Below, one piece after another: positions 29,417 through 38,285 of a DNA stretch of 64,000 nucleotides. Position 1 is the stretch's first letter; every line of letters begins with the position of its first letter. The notes under the pieces are model-generated. The model searched no databases, was not told where the DNA came from, and saw only the letters and a list, made by a program, of their open reading frames with translations. This DNA comes from an uncultured Prevotella sp. (GTDB lineage Bacteria; Bacteroidota; Bacteroidia; Bacteroidales; Bacteroidaceae), in assembly GCA_900314935.1 (NCBI GenBank), contig OMXE01000006.1:60323-124322 (forward strand). The letters are read 5' to 3'. The position numbers and the translations under genes are program-made.

Positions 29417-29503
29417 ATGACACAGCGTCAGAACCTACACATTATTATTAATATTATTATTCGACTGCAACGAGCGGGCGGAAGTGTTAAGGTATGTATG
29501 TAG
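29417..29503 (+). CDS. Isoleucine-rich leader peptide of the leu operon
   Basis: A 28-codon reading frame from ATG 29417 to TAG 29501-29503. Residues 8-16 read HIIINIIIR: six ATT isoleucine codons in seven positions, with single leucines before (CTA) and after (CTG). It lies between the promoter and a mutually exclusive antiterminator/terminator pair, the layout of ribosome-mediated attenuation as in E. coli ilvGMEDA and leu leaders. Ribosome stalling at the Ile codons when charged tRNA-Ile is scarce should favour readthrough into leuA. Confidence 0.85.
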   Translation: MTQRQNLHIIINIIIRLQRAGGSVKVCM

Positions 29504-29564
29504 GTATGCTGTATGAATGATATGAGACCTTTCCACTTCCGCGGTGCGAAAGGTCTTTTGTTTT
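29478..29564 (+). terminator. Attenuator: antiterminator segment and intrinsic terminator
   Basis: Terminator: AGACCTTTC-CAC (29525-29536), loop TTCCGCG, GTG-c-GAAAGGTCT (to 29556), then TTTGTTTT. Antiterminator: GCGGAAGTG at 29478-29486, inside the leader-peptide coding region, is the exact complement of CACTTCCGC at 29534-29542, which forms part of the terminator stem and loop. The two structures cannot coexist. Confidence 0.88.
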
Positions 29565-29597
29565 ATACGAAAATGTAAAAAAGAAGAAACAAAGAAA

Positions 29598-31097
29598 ATG
29601 AGTGACAGGTTATTTATTTTCGACACGACATTACGTGACGGAGAACAGGTGCCAGGGTGTCAGTTGAACACCGTAGAAAAGATTCAGGTGGCCAAGCAAC
29701 TGGAACAGTTGGGCGTGGATGTGATTGAGGCAGGATTCCCGATTTCCAGTCCTGGCGACTTCAATTCGGTGATTGAGATTTCCAAGGCGGTGACATGGCC
29801 TACAGTCTGTGCACTGACACGTGCCGTGCAGAAAGATATCGACATCGCAGCCGAGAGTCTGCAGTATGCCAAGCGCAAGCGTATCCACACGGGTATCGGT
29901 ACCAGCGACTCCCATATTAAATATAAGTTCAACTCCAATCGTGAGGAGATTATAGAACGGGCAGTGGCTGCCGTGAAGTATGCAAAGAAATATGTGGAGG
30001 ACGTGGAGTTCTACGCCGAGGATGCGGGTCGCACTGAGAATGAATACCTGGCACGGGTAATCGAGGCAGTTATCATGGCAGGTGCCACCGTGGTGAACAT
30101 CCCCGATACCACAGGCTACTGTCTGCCGGAGGAGTACGGAGCCAAGATCAAGTATTTGATGGAGCATGTGGACGGAATCGATAAAGCCGTTATTTCTACT
30201 CATTGTCATAATGATCTCGGTATGGCTACAGCCAATACCTTCAGCGGTATCATGAACGGTGCCCGACAGGTGGAGGTAACCATCAACGGTATCGGTGAAA
30301 GGGCAGGTAACACTTCGCTCGAGGAGATTGCCATGATCCTGAAGTGTCACAAAGGACTGAATATCGATACAAACATCAACACCACCAAGATCTATCCCAC
30401 ATCGCGTATGGTGTCTGGATTGATGAACATGCCCGTCCAGCCCAACAAGGCCATCGTGGGACGAAATGCCTTTGCGCACTCCAGCGGTATTCATCAGGAT
30501 GGTGTGTTGAAGAATGTGCAGACCTACGAGATTATCGATCCCAAGGATATCGGTCTTGAAGACAACTCCATCGTACTCACCGCCCGCAGCGGTCGTGCTG
30601 CCCTCAAGTACCGCTTAGAGGTGTTAGGTGTGAGCATCGATGACGACCAGAAGCTTGACAAGCTCTATCAGAAGTTCCTCGCCATGGCCGACAGGAAGAA
30701 AGAGGTGAACGACGAGGACATCCTCACCCTGGCAGGTGCTGACCAGTCGGAGAACCATGCCGTACGCCTCGACTACCTGCAGGTAACAACTGGTATGGGC
30801 GTGCGCAGCGTGGCCAGCATCGGACTGGACATCAGCGGTCAGAAATTCGAGGCGGCCGCCACGGGTAACGGTCCGGTGGACGCTGCCATCAAGGCACTGA
30901 AGAAGATCATCCTGAAGCAGATGACACTGAAGGAGTTCACCATCCAGGCTATCTCGAAGGGCTCCGACGACATGGGTAAGGTGCACATGCAGGTGGAGTA
31001 CAACGGTAGTCTGTACTACGGCTTCGGTGCCAACACGGATATCGTCACCGCCTCGGTGGAAGCTTACATCGACTGTATCAACAAGTTTAGGAATTAA
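29598..31097 (+). CDS. leuA: 2-isopropylmalate synthase
   Basis: 499 residues from the ATG at 29598; an in-frame start at 29544 lies within the attenuator and is rejected. The N-terminal TIM barrel shows [16 protein letters not shown] near residue 7, [10 protein letters not shown], and the metal-binding [14 protein letters not shown] near 200. A linker and a C-terminal LeuA regulatory domain (from about residue 370, [15 protein letters not shown]) follow. It condenses 2-oxoisovalerate with acetyl-CoA, the first step of leucine synthesis, and is normally inhibited by leucine. First structural gene of the operon leuA-leuC-leuD-citramalate-synthase-like-leuB. Confidence 0.94.
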   Translation: MSDRLFIFDTTLRDGEQVPGCQLNTVEKIQVAKQLEQLGVDVIEAGFPISSPGDFNSVIEISKAVTWPTVCALTRAVQKDIDIAAESLQYAKRKRIHTGIGTSDSHIKYKFNSNREEIIERAVAAVKYAKKYVEDVEFYAEDAGRTENEYLARVIEAVIMAGATVVNIPDTTGYCLPEEYGAKIKYLMEHVDGIDKAVISTHCHNDLGMATANTFSGIMNGARQVEVTINGIGERAGNTSLEEIAMILKCHKGLNIDTNINTTKIYPTSRMVSGLMNMPVQPNKAIVGRNAFAHSSGIHQDGVLKNVQTYEIIDPKDIGLEDNSIVLTARSGRAALKYRLEVLGVSIDDDQKLDKLYQKFLAMADRKKEVNDEDILTLAGADQSENHAVRLDYLQVTTGMGVRSVASIGLDISGQKFEAAATGNGPVDAAIKALKKIILKQMTLKEFTIQAISKGSDDMGKVHMQVEYNGSLYYGFGANTDIVTASVEAYIDCINKFRN

Positions 31098-31108
31098 AAG
31101 ACTGAATC

Positions 31109-32506
31109 ATGAATACCCTTTTTGATAAGATATGGGACAAGCACGTCGTACAGGTTGTTGACGACGGTCCTACACAATTGTATATCGACCGTCTTTACTG
31201 TCATGAGGTGACCACCCCGCAGGCGTTCGATGGTCTGAGGAAGCGTGGACTGAAATGTTTCCGTCCCCAACAGGTGTTCTGCATGCCCGACCACAATACA
31301 CCTACACACGATCAGGACAAGCCGATAGAGGATCCTGTATCGAAGAAACAGGTGGATACGCTGGCTAAGAATGCGGCTGAGTTCGGATTGACCCACTATG
31401 GTATGATGGACAAGAATAACGGTATCATCCATGTGGTGGGTCCTGAGAAAGGTCTTTCGCTGCCGGGTATGACGATTGTCTGCGGCGACTCGCATACCAG
31501 TACGCACGGCGCTATGGGGGCTATTGCCTTCGGCATTGGCACCTCAGAGGTGGAGATGGTACTGGCTTCGCAGTGTGTGCTTCAGCAGAAACCGAAGTCG
31601 ATGCGCATCAGTATCAACGGGACATTAGGTAAGGGAGTAACGGCCAAGGATGTAGCCCTCTACCTGATGAGTCAGCTCACTACCAGCGGAGCCACGGGCT
31701 ATTTCGTGGAATATGCTGGCGAGGTGGTGGAGAACCTGTCGATGGAAGGACGTCTCACTCTGTGTAACCTCTCCATTGAGATGGGTGCTCGCGGCGGCTT
31801 TATCGCTCCTGATGATACAACCTTTGCGTATATCAAAGGTCGTGAGTATGCACCGAAGGGTGAAGAATGGGACAAGGCCGTGGCCTATTGGCGTACGCTG
31901 AAGAGTGGTGATGATGCGGTGTTCGACAAGGAACTGTCGTTTGATGCAGCTGATATCGAACCGAGAATCACTTACGGAACGAATCCAGGTATGGGCATAG
32001 GTATCACCGAGAAAGTGCCTGCTTTGGAAAGCATCGATGAGGCTGGAAAGGCAAGTTTCGAGAAATCGTTGAAATACATGGGACTGACCGCCGGGGAGTC
32101 GTTGTTAGGACATCCCATTGACTATGTCTTCCTGGGTGCCTGCACCAATGGTAGGATAGAGGACTTCCGTGCCTTTGCCTCTTTGGTGAAGGGCAAGAAG
32201 AAGGCAGAGAGTGTCGTGGCCTGGTTGGTACCTGGATCATGGGCGGTTGACCGTCAGATTCGTGAGGAAGGACTGGACCGTATCCTTGCCGATGCAGGCT
32301 TCGAGATCCGTCAACCTGGCTGCTCCGCTTGTCTGGCCATGAACGATGACAAGGTGCCGGCAGGTAAATACTGCGTCTCTACAGGTAATAGAAACTTTGA
32401 AGGTCGTCAAGGACCCGGTGCCCGTACCATCCTGGCCTCTCCGCTTACAGCAGCGGCAGCGGCAGTAACGGGCGTGCTCACCGATCCAAGGCAACTAATG
32501 TCTTAA
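31109..32506 (+). CDS. leuC: 3-isopropylmalate dehydratase large subunit
   Basis: 465 residues, aconitase-family large subunit. 4Fe-4S cluster ligands are visible in [13 protein letters not shown] near residue 345 and in [10 protein letters not shown] near 408. [26 protein letters not shown] near residue 130 is the substrate-site hallmark. With LeuD it isomerises 2-isopropylmalate to 3-isopropylmalate; in many bacteria the same enzyme converts citramalate. It follows leuA by 11 bp. Confidence 0.96.
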   Translation: MNTLFDKIWDKHVVQVVDDGPTQLYIDRLYCHEVTTPQAFDGLRKRGLKCFRPQQVFCMPDHNTPTHDQDKPIEDPVSKKQVDTLAKNAAEFGLTHYGMMDKNNGIIHVVGPEKGLSLPGMTIVCGDSHTSTHGAMGAIAFGIGTSEVEMVLASQCVLQQKPKSMRISINGTLGKGVTAKDVALYLMSQLTTSGATGYFVEYAGEVVENLSMEGRLTLCNLSIEMGARGGFIAPDDTTFAYIKGREYAPKGEEWDKAVAYWRTLKSGDDAVFDKELSFDAADIEPRITYGTNPGMGIGITEKVPALESIDEAGKASFEKSLKYMGLTAGESLLGHPIDYVFLGACTNGRIEDFRAFASLVKGKKKAESVVAWLVPGSWAVDRQIREEGLDRILADAGFEIRQPGCSACLAMNDDKVPAGKYCVSTGNRNFEGRQGPGARTILASPLTAAAAAVTGVLTDPRQLMS

Positions 32507-32525
32507 CTCCTTAACTCCAAGGAAA

Positions 32526-33119
32526 ATGAAACAGAAATTTGATACAATCATAAGTACGTGCGTTCCTCTTCCATTAGAGAACGTGGATACAGATCAGATC
32601 ATACCGGCACGATTTCTGAAGGCAACCGATAAGGAAGGCTTCGGTGAGAACCTGTTTCGCGACTGGCGGTATGACAAGAACGGAGAACTCGTGAAGGATT
32701 TCGTGCTGAACGATCCTACCTACAGCGGCTGCATCCTCGTGGCAGGTAAGAATTTCGGTAGCGGCTCATCGCGTGAACATGCTGCCTGGGCTATCGCCGG
32801 CTACGGGTTCCGTGTGGTGATCAGCAGCTTCTTTGCGGATATCCACAAGAACAACGAACTGAACAACTTCGTTCTACCCGTGCAGGTAAGTGATGATTTT
32901 CTCGCAGAGTTGTTCCAGACCATCAAGGAGAATCCGGAAACACAGGTGGAAGTGAACCTTCCTAACCAGACGGTTACTAATAGGGTTACCGGGCGGCAGG
33001 AGCATTTCGAGATCAACGGCTACAAGAAACACTGTTTGATGAACGGACTGGATGATATCGACTACCTGCTGCAGAACAAGGATAAGATTGAATGCTGGGA
33101 AACGAATAATCAAGGATAG
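32526..33119 (+). CDS. leuD: 3-isopropylmalate dehydratase small subunit
   Basis: 197 residues, aconitase swivel domain. Motifs [27 protein letters not shown] near residue 18 and [17 protein letters not shown] near 77 are the standard LeuD signatures. It forms the heterodimeric dehydratase with LeuC. The gene follows leuC by 19 bp and ends 2 bp before the next gene. Confidence 0.96.
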   Translation: MKQKFDTIISTCVPLPLENVDTDQIIPARFLKATDKEGFGENLFRDWRYDKNGELVKDFVLNDPTYSGCILVAGKNFGSGSSREHAAWAIAGYGFRVVISSFFADIHKNNELNNFVLPVQVSDDFLAELFQTIKENPETQVEVNLPNQTVTNRVTGRQEHFEINGYKKHCLMNGLDDIDYLLQNKDKIECWETNNQG

Positions 33120-33121
33120 AC

Positions 33122-34696
33122 ATGGGAACGAGTGAACAAATCAACTCATATAACCGCATCCAGCCGTTCGTGGAGATCATGGACTGTACGCTGCGCGATG
33201 GTGAGCAGACTTCCGGCGTGAGCTTCCTGCCGCACGAGAAGTTGATGATTGCCAGGATGTTGCTGAAGGATATCAACGTGGACCGTATCGAGGTGGCCTC
33301 GGCAAAGGTGAGCGACGGTGACAAGGATGCAGTGAAGATGATCTGCCGCTATGCCCGTCAGATAGACAAGCTTGACAGTGTCGAGGTATTGGGCTTCGTC
33401 GATGGTGGTGACTCCATCGAGTGGATTGCCGAGACAGGCTGTAAGGTGGTGAACCTGCTGGCTAAGGGTAGTGAGAAACACTGCCGCGGTCAGTTGAAGA
33501 AATCGGTAGAGGAGCATGTGACCGATATCAAGGAGTGTTTGGCTTGTGCCGATCGTCTTGGTATGAGCGTGAACCTCTACTTGGAGGACTGGAGCAACGG
33601 CATGAAGGAGTCGCCGGAGTATGTCTATGCCATGCTCGATGCGTTGACACAGACATCCATCCGTCGATTCATGCTCCCCGACACCTTGGGCGTTCTCAAT
33701 CCGTTACAGGTGATAGAGTACATGCGGAAGATGCAGAAACGCTATCCCAACACACATTTCGACTTCCATGCGCATAACGACTACGACCTGGCGGTGAGTA
33801 ACTCATTGGCAGCGGTGTTGAGCGGATGTAAAGGACTGCATGTTACGGTAAACGGTTTGGGTGAACGTTGTGGTAATGCACCGCTGTCGAGTGTGCAGGT
33901 AATCCTCAAGGACCAGTTCCATGCCAAGACGAATATTCATGAGGACCGCCTGAATGATATCAGTAGGCTGGTGGAGGGCTACAGCGGCATTGCCATAGCA
34001 CCCAATCAGCCGGTGATTGGTGAGAATGTGTTCACGCAGGTGGCAGGTATCCATGCCGACGGTGACCACAAGGCTGGTCTCTATTATAACCTCTTGAAGC
34101 CAGAAAGGTTCGGTCGTAAACGCGAATATGCACTGGGTAAGAACAGCGGAAAGGCGAATATCGCCAAGAACCTTGAGGAACTGGGACTGGAACTGACACC
34201 TGAGCAGACCAAGAGGGTGACGATGCGTATCACCGAGCTGGGTGATAAGAAGGAACTGGTGACACAGGACGATCTGCCGTATATCGTTTCTGATGTGCTG
34301 AAGCACGACGCACCTGAGGATAAGGTGAAGCTGGTGAGCTATGTGGTGTCAACAGCTTATGGTTTGAAGCCTGGTGCAAATGTCAAGGTGGAGATCAACG
34401 GGAAACAGTATGAGGCTTCCGCAACAGGCGACGGTCAGTATGATGCGTTCGTGAAGTCATTGCGCTATATCTATAAGAAGTACCTCGACCGCACATTCCC
34501 CATCTTGGCCAACTATGCAGTGACCATCCCGCCGGGCGGTCGTACGGATGCCTTGGTACAGACAGTCATCACCTGGAACAACAACGGGAAGATGATACGC
34601 ACACGCGGTCTGGATGCCGATCAGACCGAAGCGGCCATCAAGGCCACCTTCAAGATGCTGAACATTTTTGAATTAGAACAAACAAATAAAGAATAA
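33122..34696 (+). CDS. Second LeuA-like enzyme, probable (R)-citramalate synthase
   Basis: 524 residues with HMGL-like barrel (EIMDCTLRDGEQTSGVSF near residue 19), the metal-binding FDFHAHNDYDLAVSNSLAAV near 220, and a C-terminal LeuA dimer/regulatory domain (from about 385, VKLVSYVVSTAYGLKPGANVKVE). It differs clearly from the leuA gene in the same operon, so a different 2-oxo acid is likely. Its position among leuC, leuD and leuB, which can all act on citramalate intermediates, and the isoleucine-rich operon leader point to citramalate synthase (pyruvate plus acetyl-CoA, a threonine-independent route to isoleucine). A second isopropylmalate synthase or a homocitrate-type enzyme is possible. 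Confidence 0.75.
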   Translation: MGTSEQINSYNRIQPFVEIMDCTLRDGEQTSGVSFLPHEKLMIARMLLKDINVDRIEVASAKVSDGDKDAVKMICRYARQIDKLDSVEVLGFVDGGDSIEWIAETGCKVVNLLAKGSEKHCRGQLKKSVEEHVTDIKECLACADRLGMSVNLYLEDWSNGMKESPEYVYAMLDALTQTSIRRFMLPDTLGVLNPLQVIEYMRKMQKRYPNTHFDFHAHNDYDLAVSNSLAAVLSGCKGLHVTVNGLGERCGNAPLSSVQVILKDQFHAKTNIHEDRLNDISRLVEGYSGIAIAPNQPVIGENVFTQVAGIHADGDHKAGLYYNLLKPERFGRKREYALGKNSGKANIAKNLEELGLELTPEQTKRVTMRITELGDKKELVTQDDLPYIVSDVLKHDAPEDKVKLVSYVVSTAYGLKPGANVKVEINGKQYEASATGDGQYDAFVKSLRYIYKKYLDRTFPILANYAVTIPPGGRTDALVQTVITWNNNGKMIRTRGLDADQTEAAIKATFKMLNIFELEQTNKE

Positions 34697-34699
34697 GAT

Positions 34700-35761
34700 A
34701 TGAAACTGAACATTGCAGTATTACCGGGCGATGGTATCGGACCGGAGATTATGAAACAGGGCGTGGCCGTGATGGATGCCATTGCGGAGAAATACAACCA
34801 TGAGTTTAGCTACGAAGAGGCCATTTGTGGCTCTCACGGGATTGATGAGGTAGGGGATCCGTTTCCTGAGGAGACGTTCCAGACCTGTATGCGGGCGGAT
34901 GCTGTGCTCTTTGCTGCGGTAGGTGATCTGCGCTTCGACAATGATCCTACGGCGAAGGTACGACCGGAAACGGGTCTGCTTGCCATGCGCAAGAAATTAG
35001 GTCTGTTTGCGAATGTACGCCCTGTAGCCACCTTCGACTGTCTGTTACATAAGAGTCCGCTGAAAGAGGAACTGTTGAAGGGTGCCGACTTCGTGGTGAT
35101 CCGTGAGCTGACGGGTGGTATGTATTTCGGTGAGAAGTACCAGGACAATGACAAGGCTTATGATACGAATGTCTATACCCGTCCGGAAATAGAGCGAATC
35201 TTGAAGGTGGGATTTGAGATGGCCATGACTCGCAAGAAGCATCTCACCGTGGTGGACAAGGCGAATGTGCTGGCCTCGTCACGTCTCTGGCGACAGATTG
35301 CGCAGGAGATGGAACCGCTGTATCCTGAGGTGACAACCGACTATATGTTCATTGACAATGCTTCCATGCGTGTTCTTACGGAACCGCGGTTCTTTGATGT
35401 CATCGTCACAGAGAACACCTTCGGGGATATCCTTACCGACGAAACCAGTTGTATTACAGGAAGTATGGGATTGCAGCCATCTTCTTCGTTAGGAGAGCAT
35501 ACACCGCTCTTTGAACCGGTACATGGTTCTTGGCCGCAGGCTGCAGGACAGAACCGCGCCAATCCGCTGGCACAGATTCTCTCAGCTGCTATGCTTTTGG
35601 AACATTTCGGCTTAACAAAGGAAGGCGCTAAGGTGCGCGAAGCAGTCAATGCCAGTTTGGATGCCCTTGTCCGTACCCCTGAGATTCAGGTGGAAGGCGG
35701 TAAGCAGTATGGTACCAAAGAAGTGGGAGAGTGGATCGTTGACTATATCCGGAACCATTGA
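34700..35761 (+). CDS. leuB: 3-isopropylmalate dehydrogenase
   Basis: 353 residues, isocitrate/isopropylmalate dehydrogenase family. Seen are [11 protein letters not shown] near residue 8, [22 protein letters not shown] near 90, the catalytic-site [14 protein letters not shown] near 188, [12 protein letters not shown] near 235 and the NAD-binding [18 protein letters not shown] near 273. It oxidises and decarboxylates 3-isopropylmalate to 2-oxoisocaproate using NAD. It follows the citramalate-synthase-like gene by 3 bp and is the last gene of the operon. Confidence 0.96.
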   Translation: MKLNIAVLPGDGIGPEIMKQGVAVMDAIAEKYNHEFSYEEAICGSHGIDEVGDPFPEETFQTCMRADAVLFAAVGDLRFDNDPTAKVRPETGLLAMRKKLGLFANVRPVATFDCLLHKSPLKEELLKGADFVVIRELTGGMYFGEKYQDNDKAYDTNVYTRPEIERILKVGFEMAMTRKKHLTVVDKANVLASSRLWRQIAQEMEPLYPEVTTDYMFIDNASMRVLTEPRFFDVIVTENTFGDILTDETSCITGSMGLQPSSSLGEHTPLFEPVHGSWPQAAGQNRANPLAQILSAAMLLEHFGLTKEGAKVREAVNASLDALVRTPEIQVEGGKQYGTKEVGEWIVDYIRNH

Positions 35762-35767
35762 AAAAGG

Positions 35768-35855
35768 CAAAAAAAAGTGACAAGCTTCACAGCTGATCAC
35801 TTCACATCTCAATAGGTATTAGTTTTTAAGGTAAAAAGATTGTTTTCAGGATAAC
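35768..35855 (-). ncRNA. Putative small RNA, copy 2
   Basis: Minus-strand transcript of about 88 nt from GTTATCCTGAA at 35855 to an intrinsic terminator: AAGTGA-tc-AGCT, loop, AGCT-tg-TCACTT (plus-strand 35775-35802) followed by eight T. The 5' part matches copy 1 at 5190 almost completely; the main differences are two extra bases plus one in copy 1 and one substitution. The terminator sequence is unrelated to copy 1. It points back towards leuB and ends just after the leuB stop codon. It may also limit readthrough from the leu operon by converging transcription. Confidence 0.65.
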
Positions 35856-35859
35856 GCTG

Positions 35860-35891
35860 CAAAGATACGGCACTTTTTTTTAATAACCAAA
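35860..35891 (-). promoter_or_regulatory. Promoter of small RNA copy 2
   Basis: On the minus strand, TTTG (plus 35888-35891), 20-bp spacer, TATCTTTG (plus 35860-35867). Same layout as the promoter of copy 1. Confidence 0.8.
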
Positions 35892-36122
35892 TGTTTTTCT
35901 TATATAATTTTTATTAAAAAGGTTGTGTGGGTACACACGTTGATTTATTAAGATTATTTAAGAAATAATCGATGCAAACGATTGACAAAGACGAACAAAA
36001 CCGGTTCCAGATAGATAGAAACGACCAAAAATAGGCTGTACAGCATGTTTTTCGTTCAAATAGTTGGCTATGTCGCAAAAAATGTGTAATATTGCAGGCC
36101 AAAAGGAATAATCACTTTAAAA
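35892..36122. other. Non-coding stretch before the phenylacetate-CoA ligase gene
   Basis: AT-rich, no plausible reading frame. The only feature I can support is a probable promoter: GTTG at 36063-36066, 20-bp spacer, and TAATATTG at 36087-36094 (one mismatch to TAnnTTTG), about 29 bp before the ATG at 36123. Confidence 0.5.
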
Positions 36123-37436
36123 ATGAAAGATATAAAGGAATACTGGCAGCCGGAATTGGAGACTATGCCACGCGAGGAACTGGAGAAACTCCAGGTGAAG
36201 AAACTGAAAGAGAGTATTAAGGTAGCCATGAAGAGTAAGTTCTACGGCAAACGCTTTGCTGAGTTAGGACTCACCCCAGATGACTTCAACACAGTAGCGG
36301 ATATCCGTAAGATTCCGTTTACCACCAAGCAGGACCTGAGGGATAACTATCCTTTCGGACTGGTGGGTGGTGATATGAAAGATGCGATCCGTATCCACTC
36401 TACCAGTGGTACTACAGGACATCCTACCGTGGTAACCTATTCTCGTCATGACATCGACTCATGGGCTAACATGATTGCCCGCGACATGTACATGGTGGGT
36501 TGCCGTGATACCGACGTGTTCCAGAACTCTTCCGGTTACGGTATGTTCACCGGCGGTCTTGGCTTCCAGTATGGTGCCGAGAAACTGGGCGCAACAACGG
36601 TTCCTGCAGCTGCTGGTAACTCCAAGCGCCAGATCATGTTCATCAAGGACTTCGGTACAACTTGTCTTCATGCCATTCCCAGCTATGCCATCCGACTGGC
36701 TGAGGTGTTCCAGGAAGAGGGCGTTGATCCTAAGTCCACAAAGCTTCGCACCCTCTTTATCGGTGCAGAGCCGCATACTGATGAGCAGCGCAAGCGTATT
36801 GAGCGTTTGCTTGGCGTGAAGGCATACAACTCGTTTGGTATGACCGAGATGAACGGTCCTGGTGTGGCCTTCGAGTGCAAGGAACAGGATGGTATGCACC
36901 TTTGGGAAGACAACTATATCCTCGAGATTGTGGATCCTGACACCCTGGAGCCGGTGCCCGATGGAGAAATCGGTGAGATGGTGCTTACCACACTCGATCG
37001 TACAATGATGCCCATCCTGCGCTATCGTACCCGCGACCTCACCCGTATCATCCCTGGCGAATGTAAGTGCGGACGTACACATCGCCGTATCGACCGTATC
37101 AAGGGTCGTACCGATGATATGTTCATCATCAAGGGTGTGAATGTGTTCCCGATGCAGGTGGAGAAGATCCTCGTGCAGTATCCGGGTCTGGGAAGCAATT
37201 ACCTGATTACCTTGGATACTGAAGATGATAATGATATCATGACCGTTGAGGTTGAATTGGATGATATCCATACCGATGTATATCCTGAGCTTCAGAAGAT
37301 GACACGTGACATCCAGCGTGCGCTGAAGGATGAGATCCTGCTCACACCGAGAGTGAAACTGGTTAAGAAAGGTTCTCTGCCTGTAAGCGAAGGTAAGGCT
37401 GTACGTGTGAAAGACCTTCGTGAAGGACGTTCATAA
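36123..37436 (+). CDS. paaK: Phenylacetate-CoA ligase
   Basis: 437 residues, ANL superfamily. Visible are the P-loop-like STSGTTGHPTVVTYS near residue 92, the adenylate-binding YNSFGMTEMNGPGVAFEC near 235, TRDLTRIIPGECKCGRTHRRIDRIKGRTDDMFIIKG near 305-345 and the C-terminal lysine region KGSLPVSEGKAVRVKD. It activates phenylacetate or a related aryl acid with ATP and CoA. In anaerobic Bacteroidetes these ligases often accompany aromatic amino acid fermentation, but no such neighbour is seen. It is 6 bp from the DUF3256 gene. Confidence 0.9.
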   Translation: MKDIKEYWQPELETMPREELEKLQVKKLKESIKVAMKSKFYGKRFAELGLTPDDFNTVADIRKIPFTTKQDLRDNYPFGLVGGDMKDAIRIHSTSGTTGHPTVVTYSRHDIDSWANMIARDMYMVGCRDTDVFQNSSGYGMFTGGLGFQYGAEKLGATTVPAAAGNSKRQIMFIKDFGTTCLHAIPSYAIRLAEVFQEEGVDPKSTKLRTLFIGAEPHTDEQRKRIERLLGVKAYNSFGMTEMNGPGVAFECKEQDGMHLWEDNYILEIVDPDTLEPVPDGEIGEMVLTTLDRTMMPILRYRTRDLTRIIPGECKCGRTHRRIDRIKGRTDDMFIIKGVNVFPMQVEKILVQYPGLGSNYLITLDTEDDNDIMTVEVELDDIHTDVYPELQKMTRDIQRALKDEILLTPRVKLVKKGSLPVSEGKAVRVKDLREGRS

Positions 37437-37442
37437 CATAGC

Positions 37443-38090
37443 ATGAAAAGGATTTTTATCTCATTGATTACATGTGCATTAGCATCAATCGTTCATGCGC
37501 AGGTTTCAATGCGGGATGTGTGGTTGTCAATGCCTGACAGTATCCTCCCGTATTTGAACAAGAACCTGCGCACGGAACATGTTGATTTCGTGGATATGCA
37601 TGTGAAGTCGGAGGTGAAGAACCTATTGCATGAGAACGGTGTGTTGGATACGCTCACGAACGATTTCGCAGTCTATTATCTACCACAGTCATCCACCCTT
37701 GAGATGAAACTGTTGACAAAAGCTGATTCTACCCAGATGATCTGTATGGTGAAGACCGTGAAGGCACCTGAGGCGGAGAGTGAGATCCGGTTTTTTGATA
37801 CATCGTGGAACCCCATTGCTGCTGATTTCGGACTGCCTCTCCATGTGTCGGAAGGGAATATCCTGAAGCAGTTTACAGGCAAGCCTTCGGATATGACAGA
37901 CAACCGTTTCGAAGAACTCAGTAAGATGATTGATCCGGTGATGCTATCTGCATCTCTCGATATCTCTTCTCCTGTAATCACTCTTCGTTTGAGTACTCCG
38001 GCACTAACGAAACAGGAAAAGGAGGATATCTCGGTCATTGCTAAGCAAATAAGTTTTAAATGGGACGGAACAATATTTAAAGAATATTAA
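37443..38090 (+). CDS. DUF3256 family secreted protein
   Basis: 215 residues with signal peptide (MKRIFISLITCALASIVHAQ). The start of the mature protein, MRDVWLSMPDSILPYLNKNLR, is characteristic of DUF3256, a Bacteroidales family of unknown function. It is mostly beta-strand with no cysteine cluster or catalytic motif. It is cotranscribed with the ligase 6 bp upstream. Confidence 0.8.
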   Translation: MKRIFISLITCALASIVHAQVSMRDVWLSMPDSILPYLNKNLRTEHVDFVDMHVKSEVKNLLHENGVLDTLTNDFAVYYLPQSSTLEMKLLTKADSTQMICMVKTVKAPEAESEIRFFDTSWNPIAADFGLPLHVSEGNILKQFTGKPSDMTDNRFEELSKMIDPVMLSASLDISSPVITLRLSTPALTKQEKEDISVIAKQISFKWDGTIFKEY

Positions 38091-38139
38091 TTATCATGGT
38101 CAAACCGGTGTAAGTCATTGTAGATTAGAAGAAAAGTAG

Positions 38140-38147
38140 TAATTTTG
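38140..38147 (+). promoter_or_regulatory. -7 element of putative short transcript 3
   Basis: TAATTTTG; a weak -33 ATTG lies at 38117-38120. About 50 bp downstream is a perfect terminator. Confidence 0.5.
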
Positions 38148-38152
38148 CGCTG

Positions 38153-38221
38153 TGTTTTTCATGGTATTAGATTATTAAGGTTAATAAAGATTGATTGTCG
38201 TGAGACAATCAATTTTTTTTT
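38153..38221 (+). ncRNA. Putative short RNA complementary to the small RNA family
   Basis: Predicted transcript of about 69 nt between the -7 element at 38140 and the terminator at 38191. It contains GGTATTAG (38163), TTAAGGT (38175) and AAAGATTG (38187), in the same order and near-equal spacing as in the reverse complement of small RNAs 1 and 2. It could pair with them or with related leaders. Alternatively it is only the untranslated end of the DUF3256 transcript or an upstream leader of nupG. Confidence 0.4.
38191..38221 (+). terminator. Intrinsic terminator
   Basis: Perfect 9-bp stem TTGATTGTC / GACAATCAA with loop GTGA, followed by nine T. Confidence 0.92.
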
Positions 38222-38229
38222 GCTATATA

Positions 38230-38261
38230 TTTGCTGTTATAAAGAATTTGCGTTATCTTTG
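38230..38261 (+). promoter_or_regulatory. Promoter of the nupG operon
   Basis: TTTG at 38230-38233, 20-bp spacer, TATCTTTG at 38254-38261, 25 bp before the ATG at 38286. Confidence 0.82.
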
Positions 38262-38285
38262 CGGTCAAATATAAACAAAAAGCGT

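Noticed and set aside
29544-29597. Upstream start for leuA
   Set aside because: It falls inside the attenuator terminator; the ATG at 29598 gives the normal LeuA N-terminus.
38145-38285. Upstream start for nupG
   Set aside because: It would begin within the -7 element at 38140 and read through a perfect terminator and a second promoter; the ATG at 38286 fits the family.
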